From: CATOSP01 sp965216155
GTDB lineage: Bacteria; Chloroflexota; Dehalococcoidia; Lucifugimonadales; UBA3495
Direction: 5' to 3'
DNA length: 64,000 nucleotides
NCBI GenBank assembly: GCA_965216155.1
Contig: CBDCFD010000005.1
Span: 310,001-374,000 of the forward strand
A program made the translations under genes and the position numbers. Positions 1 through 6,677 of the stretch are shown one piece after another. Below the pieces are notes generated by a model. The model saw only the letters and a list, made by a program, of their open reading frames with translations. It was not told where the DNA came from and searched no databases. The number at the start of each line of letters is the position of its first letter. Within the stretch, counting starts at the first letter, position 1.

Positions 1-258
1 CTGACCAACCGCAATGGCCGGGCCGGGGAAATTCCGCTCGCCCCTGCCGACAAACGGTTCTTCGACGGCGATCGCGTCAGGGTGGAAAATGCCGATCATG
101 TTGACGACGTGGGTGTAGAGTTGGTAGAGCCGCTGCTCCAAAGGCATGTTGCGCGGCAGAACAATTACCCCGTAGTCCTCGACCTCCGGATTGGGTCCTG
201 CTTCCAAGACTCCAAACCCCATCCGCACCGTCCCAGGGTCTATGCCTAGAACTAACAT
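1..258 (-). CDS. ruvC: Crossover junction endodeoxyribonuclease RuvC, N-terminal part (cut by window edge)
   Basis: RuvC resolves Holliday junctions with RuvAB during recombinational repair. Only the first 86 codons are inside the window; the frame stays open to base 1. The start at 258 gives MLVLGIDPGT, placing the first catalytic acid at D7, and VEEPF places the second at E66. These are the same positions as D7 and E66 of the E. coli enzyme. The other two catalytic acids would lie beyond the edge. It follows yebC with a 32-bp gap on the same strand, and the yebC-ruvC order is common in bacteria. Family assignment is firm; completeness cannot be judged. Confidence 0.93.
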   Translation of the reverse strand, partial: MLVLGIDPGTVRMGFGVLEAGPNPEVEDYGVIVLPRNMPLEQRLYQLYTHVVNMIGIFHPDAIAVEEPFVGRGERNFPGPAIAVGQ

Positions 259-290
259 AATCTCCGGCGCTTTGCGCGCGCCTTATGTGG

Positions 291-1058
291 TTAGGAGGCC
301 GATCGGTAGCTCTCCAATACCTCTGGCGGGAAGTCTGCGCTCGTGTAGGCTTTTTGGATGTCCGCCAGCTCTTCCAGGGCGTCCAGCAGCTTGAGAGTCT
401 GCTCCGCTTCTTTCGGCTGAAGCAGGACGGTGGTCTTGGGCACCATGGATATTTCCGATGATGCAGGAGTAACGCCCTCTTCTTGCAACGCTCCCTGGAC
501 AGCCAGCAGCGTGTCAGGGGCGGTATGGACTTCCAACACGCCCTCTTCGATTATGATGTCCTCGGCGCCCGCGTCGATGGCCAGAAGTCCAAGCTCCTCG
601 GCTCTATCTTCGTCGGCAATTTCCAGGCTGATCACGCCCTTGGTCTCGAAATTCCAGGCGACACAGCCTGATTCGCCCAGGTTGCCGCCGCCCCGGTTGA
701 AGGCGGCGCGCACATCCGAGGCTGTGCGGTTGCGGTTGGGAGTAACTGCCTGTATGAGGATCGCGCCCCCGCCGGGACCGTAGCCCTCGTAGGTGACTTC
801 GTCCAGCTTCTCGTCGCCATCGCCGCCCTCACCGGCACCTCTCTTGATGGCGCGGACGATGTTGTCCTGGGGCATGTTGTTGCTCTTGGCTTTGTCGATG
901 GCCAGCCGGAGCCGGAAGTTCATTTCCGGGTCACCGCTGCCACCCTCACGGACTGCCAGGCTGATATCGCGGCTCAGTTTGGTGAATATCGCGCCGCGTT
1001 TTACGTCTGCTGCGCCCTTTTGGTGTTTGATGGTGGACCATTTGGAGTGGCCAGACAT
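291..1058 (-). CDS. yebC: YebC/PmpR (TACO1) family protein
   Basis: The 255-residue product begins MSGHSKWSTIKHQKG, the invariant opening of the YebC/TACO1 family. I therefore set the start at 1058 although the frame is open five codons further up. The family was long annotated as transcriptional regulators. More recent work assigns the YebC/TACO1 group a role on the ribosome in easing stalls at proline-rich stretches. Length matches the usual 240-260 residues. Internal family motifs include GGPGGGA-like and RTASDVRAAFNRGGG. It lies just upstream of ruvC and about 70 bp downstream of rimM, probably in one operon with rpsP. Confidence 0.93.
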   Translation of the reverse strand: MSGHSKWSTIKHQKGAADVKRGAIFTKLSRDISLAVREGGSGDPEMNFRLRLAIDKAKSNNMPQDNIVRAIKRGAGEGGDGDEKLDEVTYEGYGPGGGAILIQAVTPNRNRTASDVRAAFNRGGGNLGESGCVAWNFETKGVISLEIADEDRAEELGLLAIDAGAEDIIIEEGVLEVHTAPDTLLAVQGALQEEGVTPASSEISMVPKTTVLLQPKEAEQTLKLLDALEELADIQKAYTSADFPPEVLESYRSAS

Positions 1059-1127
1059 CTTAAACACCCCCATTTCCGGATATTTATAGGGATTCTAGCA
1101 CCACGCTTTTGCGCTGGTCAAAGTGAA

Positions 1128-1625
1128 TTATATAAGACCGTCGGGCAAATCGACGATCATGACCCCCTCATCCAAGCGAACGTCCTTGACCACATCGACC
1201 AAAGCGGGTACCAGGACGTCGCGGCCTGCCCCCGAAACAACATATACGTCGTTACTTCCGGTCTCCAGAATCTCGGTGATCTCGCCAAGCACGTCCTGGT
1301 CTGTCGTTAGGACGCGGAGGCCCAGCAATTGGAAGTGGAAGAACTCGCCGTCAGGCAACGGGGGAGCCGCGGCCTCGGGAACGGTAATGTCCATGCCTAC
1401 CAAAGACCTCGCCCCTTCGCGGGTGGATATTCCGGCCAACTGGAGAAGGACGTTCTCGTAGCCCGCGGTAGCGGAGCCGGTGATGCGGAATGAACTGTGG
1501 CCGATATTGAGGACTTGGCCGATATCGAATCGGCCGACTACGTCGCTTAGGACCTGGGCCCTGACCCTGCCGGACACGCTGTGCGCCTGGATAATGCGGC
1601 CCACGATCACTTCCCCGGAGGTCAT
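1128..1625 (-). CDS. rimM: Ribosome maturation factor RimM
   Basis: RimM binds ribosomal protein uS19 and helps mature the head of the 30S subunit. The 165-residue product has the expected layout: an N-terminal RimM beta-barrel (VGRIIQAHSVSGRVRA near residues 8-23) and a C-terminal PRC-barrel (VYVVSGAGRDVLVPAL and LPDGLI). I chose MTSGEV at 1625, ten bases after the khpA stop; a longer frame to 1658 would overlap khpA. The rpsP-khpA-rimM order is typical of Gram-positive-like bacteria. The usual next gene, trmD, is not here but near 58 kb. Confidence 0.92.
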   Translation of the reverse strand: MTSGEVIVGRIIQAHSVSGRVRAQVLSDVVGRFDIGQVLNIGHSSFRITGSATAGYENVLLQLAGISTREGARSLVGMDITVPEAAAPPLPDGEFFHFQLLGLRVLTTDQDVLGEITEILETGSNDVYVVSGAGRDVLVPALVDVVKDVRLDEGVMIVDLPDGLI

Positions 1626-1635
1626 ACCGCCTACT

Positions 1636-1863
1636 CTATACGATCTCCAGCACTGCATGAGTGCCGTCTTTGACCGCTGCCACCCTTAACAGGACCCTCA
1701 TGGCCTGGGCTACCCGGCCCTGCCTGCCGATGACCTTACCCTTGTCTTCGGGAGCGACTTCCAGGCGCAGAATTATGCGCCCATCTTCCACATCCTGGGT
1801 GACGGTCACGGCGTCGGGGTTGGCGGCTAAAGACCGGGCGATATACTCGATGAGCTCTTTCAT
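1636..1863 (-). CDS. khpA: KH-domain RNA-binding protein KhpA
   Basis: This 75-residue protein is a single type II KH domain, matching the length of KhpA (YlqC). The RNA-binding loop is visible as GKVIGRQGR near residues 42-50, containing the GxxG signature. In other bacteria KhpA pairs with KhpB (Jag/EloR) and influences cell elongation and post-transcriptional control. Its ATG overlaps the rpsP stop by four bases (ATGA at 1860-1863), so the two are translationally coupled. The partner khpB is not in this window. Confidence 0.92.
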   Translation of the reverse strand: MKELIEYIARSLAANPDAVTVTQDVEDGRIILRLEVAPEDKGKVIGRQGRVAQAMRVLLRVAAVKDGTHAVLEIV

Positions 1864-2219
1864 GTGGCGGAAGCCTCTCCGTCACCGGAAGTAGTGCCTG
1901 TTCCTACGGGTTCCCCCTGCTCGGGAGACTCCGGAATGGCGTCTACGGACTCGGTCCGTTCGGCAACGGTACCGTCATCATCAATCACCCCTGACCAAGC
2001 CAAAATCCGGCTAACGGCGTCGGTCGGCTGAGCGCCTTGCCGGAGCCATTCCAAGGCCCGTTCCGTCTTGATGGAGTAAGAGGGAGGGTCGACCAAGGGG
2101 TCATAGTTGCCAATCCATTCCACGTATGCCCCGTCGCGTGGCGCGGCAGCCTCCGCCACAACAATGCGATACGACGGTTTCCCCTTCTTGCCCACCCTTC
2201 TTAGCCGGATTCGTAGCAT
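1860..2219 (-). CDS. rpsP: 30S ribosomal protein bS16
   Basis: The N-terminus MLRIRLRRVGKKGKPSYRI and the block GAYVEWIGNYDPL are diagnostic of bS16. The core ends near residue 80. The product runs on to 119 residues with an extra low-complexity tail rich in Glu, Ser, Gly and Thr; such tails are seen in some lineages and are probably disordered. This is the first gene of the rpsP-khpA-rimM operon, and a near-consensus promoter lies 44-72 bases upstream. The short leader also contains a perfect 6-bp inverted repeat (CTCTGA/TCAGAG, 2241-2259) that could take part in autoregulation, though that is only a guess. Confidence 0.95.
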   Translation of the reverse strand: MLRIRLRRVGKKGKPSYRIVVAEAAAPRDGAYVEWIGNYDPLVDPPSYSIKTERALEWLRQGAQPTDAVSRILAWSGVIDDDGTVAERTESVDAIPESPEQGEPVGTGTTSGDGEASAT

Positions 2220-2262
2220 CTAACCCTCAAATGTTTACATCTCTGAGCTTAGGTCAGAGGGA

Positions 2263-2291
2263 ATTGTAAGCTGGCCAGTTTCTGTTGTCAA
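2263..2291 (-). promoter_or_regulatory. Sigma-70-type promoter for rpsP
   Basis: On the minus strand, TTGACA (2286-2291) and TACAAT (2263-2268) are separated by exactly 17 bp. This is one mismatch from consensus. Transcription would start near 2256 and give a leader of about 36 nt before rpsP. Confidence 0.8.
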
Positions 2292-2441
2292 TCTAAAACG
2301 GTGAGGCGGTCAGGGACTTTCGATTGTCCTGATGGAATTGAATCCTGGATGGGGGCGGGTATTGGACCGTTCGGGACCGCGCCTCCCACTTGACCGGGCA
2401 TGCGGGACGGAAGAGCCGGGAATCAGCATACAGGGTCCATG

Positions 2442-2465
2442 TTTATATGTTTATATGTTTATATG
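2442..2465. repeat. Three tandem copies of the 8-mer TTTATATG
   Basis: Three perfect tandem copies lie at 2442-2449, 2450-2457 and 2458-2465. The array supplies the TAA stop codon of the minus-strand hypothetical gene that ends at 2459. Slippage here would change that gene's C-terminus. Confidence 0.85.
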
Positions 2466-2773
2466 TCGTATGGGTAGGGTCTGGCCCAGGGCAGGAGGGC
2501 GCGGAGAAGCTGACCGGAGTCGGGGGCTTCGGCCCGGTCGCGGCAACCGTTCAGGTAACGCATGACCCGGGTGAAGGTGGACAGATGGTAACCGGCTTTG
2601 ACGACGCGGAGTACGAAGGGGTGGGGGTCTGGCATGGGCTGCCGGTCGACTTCGGCGCGGCCCCATTCCAGGGCCAGCTCTTCGGACATGCGTTGGAGGG
2701 CGAGTTGGTCCAAGGGCCGGGCTAGCTTACGCTTGAGGGCGTGGATCCGGGACTTTATTTGACCGAGTGTCAT
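2459..2773 (-). CDS. Hypothetical protein (104 residues)
   Basis: I do not recognise this protein. It starts MTLGQIKSRIHALKRKLARP, a basic amphipathic helix, and continues with a second helical, acidic stretch (LALQRMSEELALEW). It has no membrane segment, signal peptide or conserved Cys/His set. A good ribosome-binding site (AGGAG, 8 nt before the ATG) supports it as real. It reads toward rpsP but is separated from it by about 240 bases and the rpsP promoter. Upstream lies a dispersed repeat found twice more in this window, so the gene may travel with that repeat. Its C-terminus ends inside a tandem 8-mer array. Confidence 0.6.
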   Translation of the reverse strand: MTLGQIKSRIHALKRKLARPLDQLALQRMSEELALEWGRAEVDRQPMPDPHPFVLRVVKAGYHLSTFTRVMRYLNGCRDRAEAPDSGQLLRALLPWARPYPYDI

Positions 2774-2794
2774 TTTTTACGCTCCTGAGGCTGG

Positions 2795-2965
2795 GGTTTT
2801 TTATTTGGGGGCAAAATGGGACATTTCGGGGCATTTGCTCTCCGTGTGGGAATACGAGAATGGGTCAGGGCTGACGTTTCATGATAGTAAAGGTAGCGAA
2901 TGGGCACCGGGGTTGGGAAGGGGGAAATGTCAGTGGCATTGCGGTGACGGGTCCTTCGACCGCTC
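2795..2965. repeat. Dispersed ~150-bp intergenic repeat, copy A
   Basis: Shared landmarks with copy B (9538-9690), in order on the plus strand: a GGGACAT-type start, GATAGTAA(A/T)GGTAGCG, CCGGGGTTGGGAAGGG, ATGTCAGTG, and GGTCCTTCGA. The spacing is similar in both copies and neither is convincingly coding. Copy C (about 49615-49805) is more diverged. Confidence 0.65.
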
Positions 2966-3352
2966 TGCGCTGAGAGCTTGTGAAGCAACAAATCTGACCA
3001 AAACTCCCTGGGCACATGTGCTTCCGGGGAGACTTGGAGGCTGTTTCGGTTGGCGGTCCGGGTATCCGGGGTTGCCGGTGGGTTGGCGGGTGAGAGAGTT
3101 TCAACGGGGTTCCATCCACCGCGCCGCCGGGCACAACGCGGCATAGTGTGGCACCATGGGTAGTGGGTGGTGGCACAGGTCTCCGAGGGTGCCACCAACG
3201 AAGAATTTCTGGATTCGGGCTAAAGGCCAGGATGACGAGTATTGTCGCAGAGCCGCAAACTCGTGCCTGACCAGGACCATTGAAAGACCCTGGTGAAGCG
3301 GTGGCTCCTATCGGTGTCCCCGGTTACCTGATCTGCCGGGGCCGAAAGGGCC
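2966..3352. other. Non-coding stretch with one REP-like half element
   Basis: No frame here has a ribosome-binding site or a recognisable product. A REP-like half element occurs around 3207-3242 (GGATTCGGGCTAAAGGCC followed by AGGATGACG), resembling the imperfect palindromes elsewhere in the window. A small GGCC-GAAA-GGGCC hairpin lies at 3340-3352, just beyond the terminator of the structured RNA. Confidence 0.5.
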
Positions 3353-3386
3353 AAAAGAAAACCCCAGACGCCCTATGGCGCTGGGG
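3353..3386 (-). terminator. Intrinsic terminator of the orphan RNA
   Basis: On the minus strand a stem of about 10 bp (CCCCAG and CGCC paired with GGCG and CTGGGG, with one bulged base and a 4-nt loop) is followed directly by TTTTCTTTT. The T-tract is present only in the minus-strand reading, which fixes the direction of transcription. Confidence 0.85.
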
Positions 3387-3573
3387 CCGCACTGCCGAGG
3401 TATGGGAGTTTGAACTCCGATGGTAACGGTCAAGGAATCTCGATGCGCCTGAGAAAAGGATCGGGCCCAGCCACTCTGCCGGTAGAACCCCTACTAAGAT
3501 CCTGGGTACCTAGGGGCGATGATAGACATTGGCCTGGGCCCGACGAACGGGTTCTCGTATGTAAAGGGGTGCG

Positions 3574-3645
3574 TTAGTGTACGATCACCTCGTCGTGTCC
3601 AGACAGATGCCTACCATCGCCCCTACGTGATAAACTAGGTTTCAT
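3574..3645 (-). CDS. Possible 23-residue leader peptide
   Basis: ATG at 3645 opens a 23-codon frame ending in TAA at 3574. The product begins MKPSLSRRGDGRH and ends DEVIVH. It is preceded at 9 nt by AGGAGG lying within a 12-base stretch (AAAGGAGGTGAT) fully complementary to the typical 16S rRNA 3' tail. The peptide is basic then acidic, with no hydrophobic segment, so it does not look like a type I toxin. Translation would melt the 5' arm of the 19-bp helix (3607-3625), which suggests a translation-sensitive switch. I cannot show that the peptide is made. Confidence 0.45.
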   Translation of the reverse strand: MKPSLSRRGDGRHLSGHDEVIVH

Positions 3646-3690
3646 ACGCCATCACCTCCTTTACCTAAGATTCCGCCAAGCGGTTGAATT

Positions 3691-3720
3691 ATTTTAACCA
3701 CCACTTTCCCCCGATGTCAA
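3691..3720 (-). promoter_or_regulatory. Sigma-70-type promoter for the orphan RNA
   Basis: On the minus strand TTGACA (3715-3720) and TAAAAT (3691-3696) are 18 bp apart. Expected start of transcription is near 3684, about 38 nt before the short ORF. It is divergent from fmt, which starts at 3804. Confidence 0.75.
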
Positions 3721-3803
3721 CCCGAATTTGGGCGTGGGGATAGAATTCTCGAATTCCTGTGTAATGCCTTTATCCTCCCATAGGGAAAACGTAGGAAAAA
3801 CCA

Positions 3804-4748
3804 ATGCGCGCCGTCTTCATGGGTACACCCGCGTTCGTGACCCCGGTCCTAGACGCCCTCCATAGCGCTCCGGACGTCTCGGTAGAGGCAGTGTACGTTC
3901 CCCAGGACCGACCTCGGGGCCGGGGCCGTTCGCCAGAGATGCCTCCGGTCAAGACTCACGCACTGGAGCTGGGTCTTGAGGTGATGCAACCCGAGTCCCT
4001 TCGCTCTTCACAGGTGCAGTCCCAACTTCAATCCCTGCGCCCCGATGTAATAGTCGTTGCGGCCTACGGGAAGTTTCTGCCGCCCCGGGTGCTGGCGATT
4101 CCACCCCATGGTTGCCTCAACCTTCATCCCTCGCTGCTTCCCTGGTACCGAGGCCCGTCCCCAGTCCCGTCTACGATTCTGGGGGGTGACACGGTTACCG
4201 GGGTCACGTTGATGCTGCTGGATGAAGGTATGGATACCGGGCCGATCATCGCCCAGTCGGAATATGCGCTGTCCGGAGAGGAGACCACGGAAACGCTGAC
4301 GGCGGACTTGTTTGCGCAGGGCACCGATCTGCTGCTGGACTGCCTTTCTCCCTGGGTGTCCGGCAAACTGGAACTCTGTCCCCAGGATGAAGCCAGGGCA
4401 ACCGTTACCAGGAAGCTGGAACGCGACGATGGACTGGCGGACTGGCGGCTTTCAGCGCTGGAGCTGGTTACTCGGCGCAGGGCCTACACTCCTTGGCCTG
4501 GCCTCTTCTCTCGTTGGGATGGAAAGGTGGTGAAGCTTTTGGATGTAGTTGCCTTACCGAGTAAGACCTCTCGAGAAGGCGCACCGGGTACGGTCTTGGA
4601 GACTGGCCGCGGAGGCGAGCCTCTGGCCATTGTAACCGGAGAAGGGCTGCTCGGGCTCAAACGCCTGCAGATAGAAGGGCGGAAGGCCGTTACTGGAGCA
4701 GAATTCCTTCGCGGATATCCCGGAATCGTTGGCTCCTCGCTGAACTAG
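3804..4748 (+). CDS. fmt: Methionyl-tRNA formyltransferase
   Basis: Fmt transfers a formyl group from 10-formyl-tetrahydrofolate to initiator Met-tRNA in the cytoplasm. The 314-residue length is typical. The catalytic triad is in place at N106 and H108 (CLNLHPSLLPWYRG) and D144 (DEGMDTGPI), the same numbers as in the E. coli enzyme. The formyltransferase fold occupies roughly residues 1-190 and the OB-fold-like tRNA-binding domain about 205-310. AGGA lies 7 nt before the ATG. The gene is preceded by the divergent promoter of the structured RNA. The usual partner def is not adjacent. Confidence 0.95.
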   Translation: MRAVFMGTPAFVTPVLDALHSAPDVSVEAVYVPQDRPRGRGRSPEMPPVKTHALELGLEVMQPESLRSSQVQSQLQSLRPDVIVVAAYGKFLPPRVLAIPPHGCLNLHPSLLPWYRGPSPVPSTILGGDTVTGVTLMLLDEGMDTGPIIAQSEYALSGEETTETLTADLFAQGTDLLLDCLSPWVSGKLELCPQDEARATVTRKLERDDGLADWRLSALELVTRRRAYTPWPGLFSRWDGKVVKLLDVVALPSKTSREGAPGTVLETGRGGEPLAIVTGEGLLGLKRLQIEGRKAVTGAEFLRGYPGIVGSSLN

Positions 4749-4776
4749 TCCGGCTTCACCTCAGTAGCCCTGTTTA

Positions 4777-5583
4777 TCATTCCGCACTGTCACGACGGCG
4801 CAATTCCTCCTCGAGGAGCCTTATACGGGCCTGTTCGGCTCGCAGAGCAGCCTCGGCGTTACGGCGGGCGGACCGCTCGGCTTCCATGGCAACTTCCGCC
4901 TCCGCGACCAGCGCCTCGGCTTCCGCCAGGTTGCGGAGGTAGGCCCCTGCCGTTGGGTCATAGAATCGCAGGCGTCCCGAGTCCCAGCACAGGTCCAGCC
5001 CCAGCGCCTCGCTGCGCCCCCAAATTATCCCCTCGGAGTCTTGCTGCAATTCAATGCGGCGATACTCCGCGTCAACCAGCCTCTCTCCCACCAGAGCCTC
5101 GCCGTAAAAGTCGCCCCCGGTGGGGTCGAACCGCCAGTATTCCCCGATGCCCAGCCTGGCGTAGAGGTCCCGCTTGCGGCCCGTGTCTTCCGAGTGGGTG
5201 CTTTCCGAAGCGATCTCCAAGACAAAGTCCGGCGGCTGCCCCACGTGATTTAGGAAATACCCGTTGCGGGCCAGAATCGCTTCTCCGTCCACTCCGAAGG
5301 CGACGTAACAGTCGGGCCATACCACACCCTGCTCGCCGTCCTCGCGGGTGTAATATACCGGGGAGTCGCCGCTGACCAGCGTGGCGGCCCGGCCCTGAAA
5401 GAAGGTCCTGACGACCTGCAACGCTTCGGTGAAATGGGGTTCTTGTTTCATGGCGTCGGGTAGAGTCTTGCGGTCATCGGGCGCGTGGGAACCGTCGGGA
5501 ACGCCGATGTTGGGTCCGCCAGAGGCGGACTGCGGGTGGCTGCCTGACGGCAACCTCGTAGTCATTGCAATCCTCCCGGGCAA
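4777..5583 (-). CDS. Uma2-family (DUF820) putative endonuclease, copy 1
   Basis: Uma2 proteins carry a PD-(D/E)xK nuclease fold and are abundant in cyanobacteria and Chloroflexi; their biological role is not established. The 268-residue product shows the family core: PDCYVAFG (acid near residue 95), PDFVLEIASESTHSEDTG (acidic position near 122), GRKRDLYARLGIGEYWRFD (catalytic Lys region near 137). The last ~55 residues are an Ala/Glu/Arg-rich coiled coil (AEAEALVAEAEVAMEAERS, then repeating AALRAEQ). It lies tail-to-tail with fmt and is one of two tandem copies about 90% or more alike by eye; they differ in an N-terminal segment and in coiled-coil length. Confidence 0.85.
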   Translation of the reverse strand: MPGRIAMTTRLPSGSHPQSASGGPNIGVPDGSHAPDDRKTLPDAMKQEPHFTEALQVVRTFFQGRAATLVSGDSPVYYTREDGEQGVVWPDCYVAFGVDGEAILARNGYFLNHVGQPPDFVLEIASESTHSEDTGRKRDLYARLGIGEYWRFDPTGGDFYGEALVGERLVDAEYRRIELQQDSEGIIWGRSEALGLDLCWDSGRLRFYDPTAGAYLRNLAEAEALVAEAEVAMEAERSARRNAEAALRAEQARIRLLEEELRRRDSAE

Positions 5584-5672
5584 GCCTTATATGCCTGCCG
5601 CCGGATATGGCGTCATATCAATCCCATGATAGCGCACGGGATAAATCTGGTCCTCTTGATAGATAACCCGCA

Positions 5673-5704
5673 CTACTTGAACTGCGGGACGACCTGCTCC
5701 ATGA
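5673..5704 (-). pseudogene. 3' remnant of the luciferase-like monooxygenase gene left by the duplication
   Basis: These 32 bases repeat the last ten codons and stop of the monooxygenase gene at 6646-7689 and then break off at the junction with unit 2. The remnant shows that the duplicated segment ran from the fmt 3' edge into the monooxygenase gene. Confidence 0.85.
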
Positions 5705-5705
5705 T

Positions 5706-6677
5706 CTAGTCCGGCTTCTCCCCAGTGGCCCTGTTTATCATTCCGCACTGTCATGACGGCGCAATTCCTCCTCGAGGCGCCTTATACGGGCCTGTTCGGC
5801 TCGCAGAGCAGCCTCGGCGTTACGGCGGGCGGACCGCTCGGCTTCCATGGCAACTTCCGCCTCCGCGATCAGCGCTTCCGCCTCCGCGATCAGCGCCTCG
5901 GCTTCCGCCAGGTTGCGGAGGTAGGCCCCTGCCGTTGGGTCATAGAATCGCAGGCGTCCCGAGTCCCAGCACAGGTCTAGCCCCAGCGCCTCGCTGCACC
6001 CCCAAATTATCCCCTCGGAGTCTTGCTGCAATTCAATGCGGCGATACTCCCTGTCAACCAGCCTCTCTCCCACCAGAGCCTCGCCGTAAAAGTCGCCCCC
6101 GGTGGGGTCGAACCGCCAGTATTCCCCGATGCCCAGCCTGGCGTAGAGGTCCCGCTTGCGGCCCGTGTCTTCCGAGTGGGTGCTTTCCGAAGCGATCTCC
6201 AAGACAAAGTCCGGCGGCTGCCCCACGTGATTTAGGAAATACCCGTTGCGGGCCAGAATCGCTTCTCCGTCCACTCCGAAGGCGACGTAACAGTCGGGCC
6301 ATACCACACCCTGCTCGCCGTCCTCGCGGGTGTAATATACCGGGGAGTCGCCGCTGACCAGCGTGGCGGCCCGGCCCTGAAAGAAGGTCCTGACGACCTG
6401 CAACGCTTCGGTGAAATGGGGTTCTTGTTTCATGGCGTCGGGCAGAGTCTTGCGGTCATCGGGCGCGCGGGAACCGTCGGGAACGCCGATGTGAGACATA
6501 GTCTGCGGATGGCTGCCCGGCGGCAACCTGGTAGTCATTGCAATCCTCCCGGGCAAGCCTTATGTGCCTGCCGCCGGATATGGCGTCATATCAATCCCAT
6601 GATAGCGCACGGGATAAATTCGGTCCTCTTGATGGATAACCCGCACTACTTGAACTGCGGGACGACCTGCTCCATGA
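5706..6677. repeat. Tandem duplication unit 2
   Basis: Second copy of the unit at 4745-5705. Relative to unit 1 it has a 21-bp in-frame gain in the coiled-coil region near 5870-5890 and a different short stretch near 6490-6510. It joins the intact 3' end of the monooxygenase gene. Confidence 0.9.
5738..6556 (-). CDS. Uma2-family (DUF820) putative endonuclease, copy 2
   Basis: The 272-residue paralogue of the preceding gene has the same nuclease core (PDCYVAFG, VLEIASESTHSEDTG, GRKRDLYARLG, EYWRFDPTGG). It differs in the N-terminal linker (HPQTMSHIGVPDG instead of HPQSASGGPNIGVPDG) and by an extra seven-residue coiled-coil repeat (AEALIAEAEALIAEAEVAME). All candidate catalytic residues are kept in both copies, so neither looks inactive. 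The coiled-coil gain is a repeat expansion of EALIAEA. The high identity implies a recent duplication or continued gene conversion. Confidence 0.85.
   Translation of the reverse strand: MPGRIAMTTRLPPGSHPQTMSHIGVPDGSRAPDDRKTLPDAMKQEPHFTEALQVVRTFFQGRAATLVSGDSPVYYTREDGEQGVVWPDCYVAFGVDGEAILARNGYFLNHVGQPPDFVLEIASESTHSEDTGRKRDLYARLGIGEYWRFDPTGGDFYGEALVGERLVDREYRRIELQQDSEGIIWGCSEALGLDLCWDSGRLRFYDPTAGAYLRNLAEAEALIAEAEALIAEAEVAMEAERSARRNAEAALRAEQARIRRLEEELRRHDSAE

Larger units (their letters stand above)
3353..3684 (-). ncRNA. Orphan structured RNA / leader-peptide transcription unit, family not recognised
   Basis: A self-contained unit of about 330 nt runs from a strong promoter (3691-3720) to an intrinsic terminator (3353-3386) with no full-length gene inside. 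A 19-bp helix joins 3607-3625 to 3511-3529 (two G-U pairs). A 13-bp pairing with one bulge links the loop of that helix (3530-3543) to downstream bases 3461-3473, so the two together form a pseudoknot. A 23-codon ORF with an exceptionally strong ribosome-binding site overlaps the 5' arm of the helix. I checked for hallmarks of tmRNA, RNase P RNA, SRP RNA and 6S RNA and found none. It could be a regulatory RNA, a leader-peptide attenuator, or a small mRNA with a structured 3' part. Confidence 0.6.
4745..5705. repeat. Tandem duplication unit 1
   Basis: This ~960-bp unit and the next (5706-6677) are nearly identical. Both open with CTAGTCCGGCTTC and contain a whole Uma2-family gene. Both end inside the 3' end of the luciferase-like gene (CTGCTCCATGA), which is intact only in unit 2. 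The direct junction CTAGTCCGGC is shared with the end of fmt. Confidence 0.9.

Noticed and set aside
3649..3662. Plus-strand ATCACCTCCTTTA as a 16S rRNA 3' end
   Set aside because: Only the 12-base tail matches; the preceding sequence is not 16S rRNA. It is explained as the complement of a strong Shine-Dalgarno site on the minus strand.
3353..3684. The structured RNA as tmRNA, RNase P RNA, SRP RNA or 6S RNA
   Set aside because: No GAGGAAAGTCC or ACAGAA...GGCTTA blocks (RNase P), no tag ending in ALAA with a tRNA-like end and CCA (tmRNA), no GGAAG...AGCAGC loop (SRP), and no long rod with a central bubble (6S). GGAGTTCAAACTCC looks like a T-arm but the flanking bases do not pair as a T-stem.
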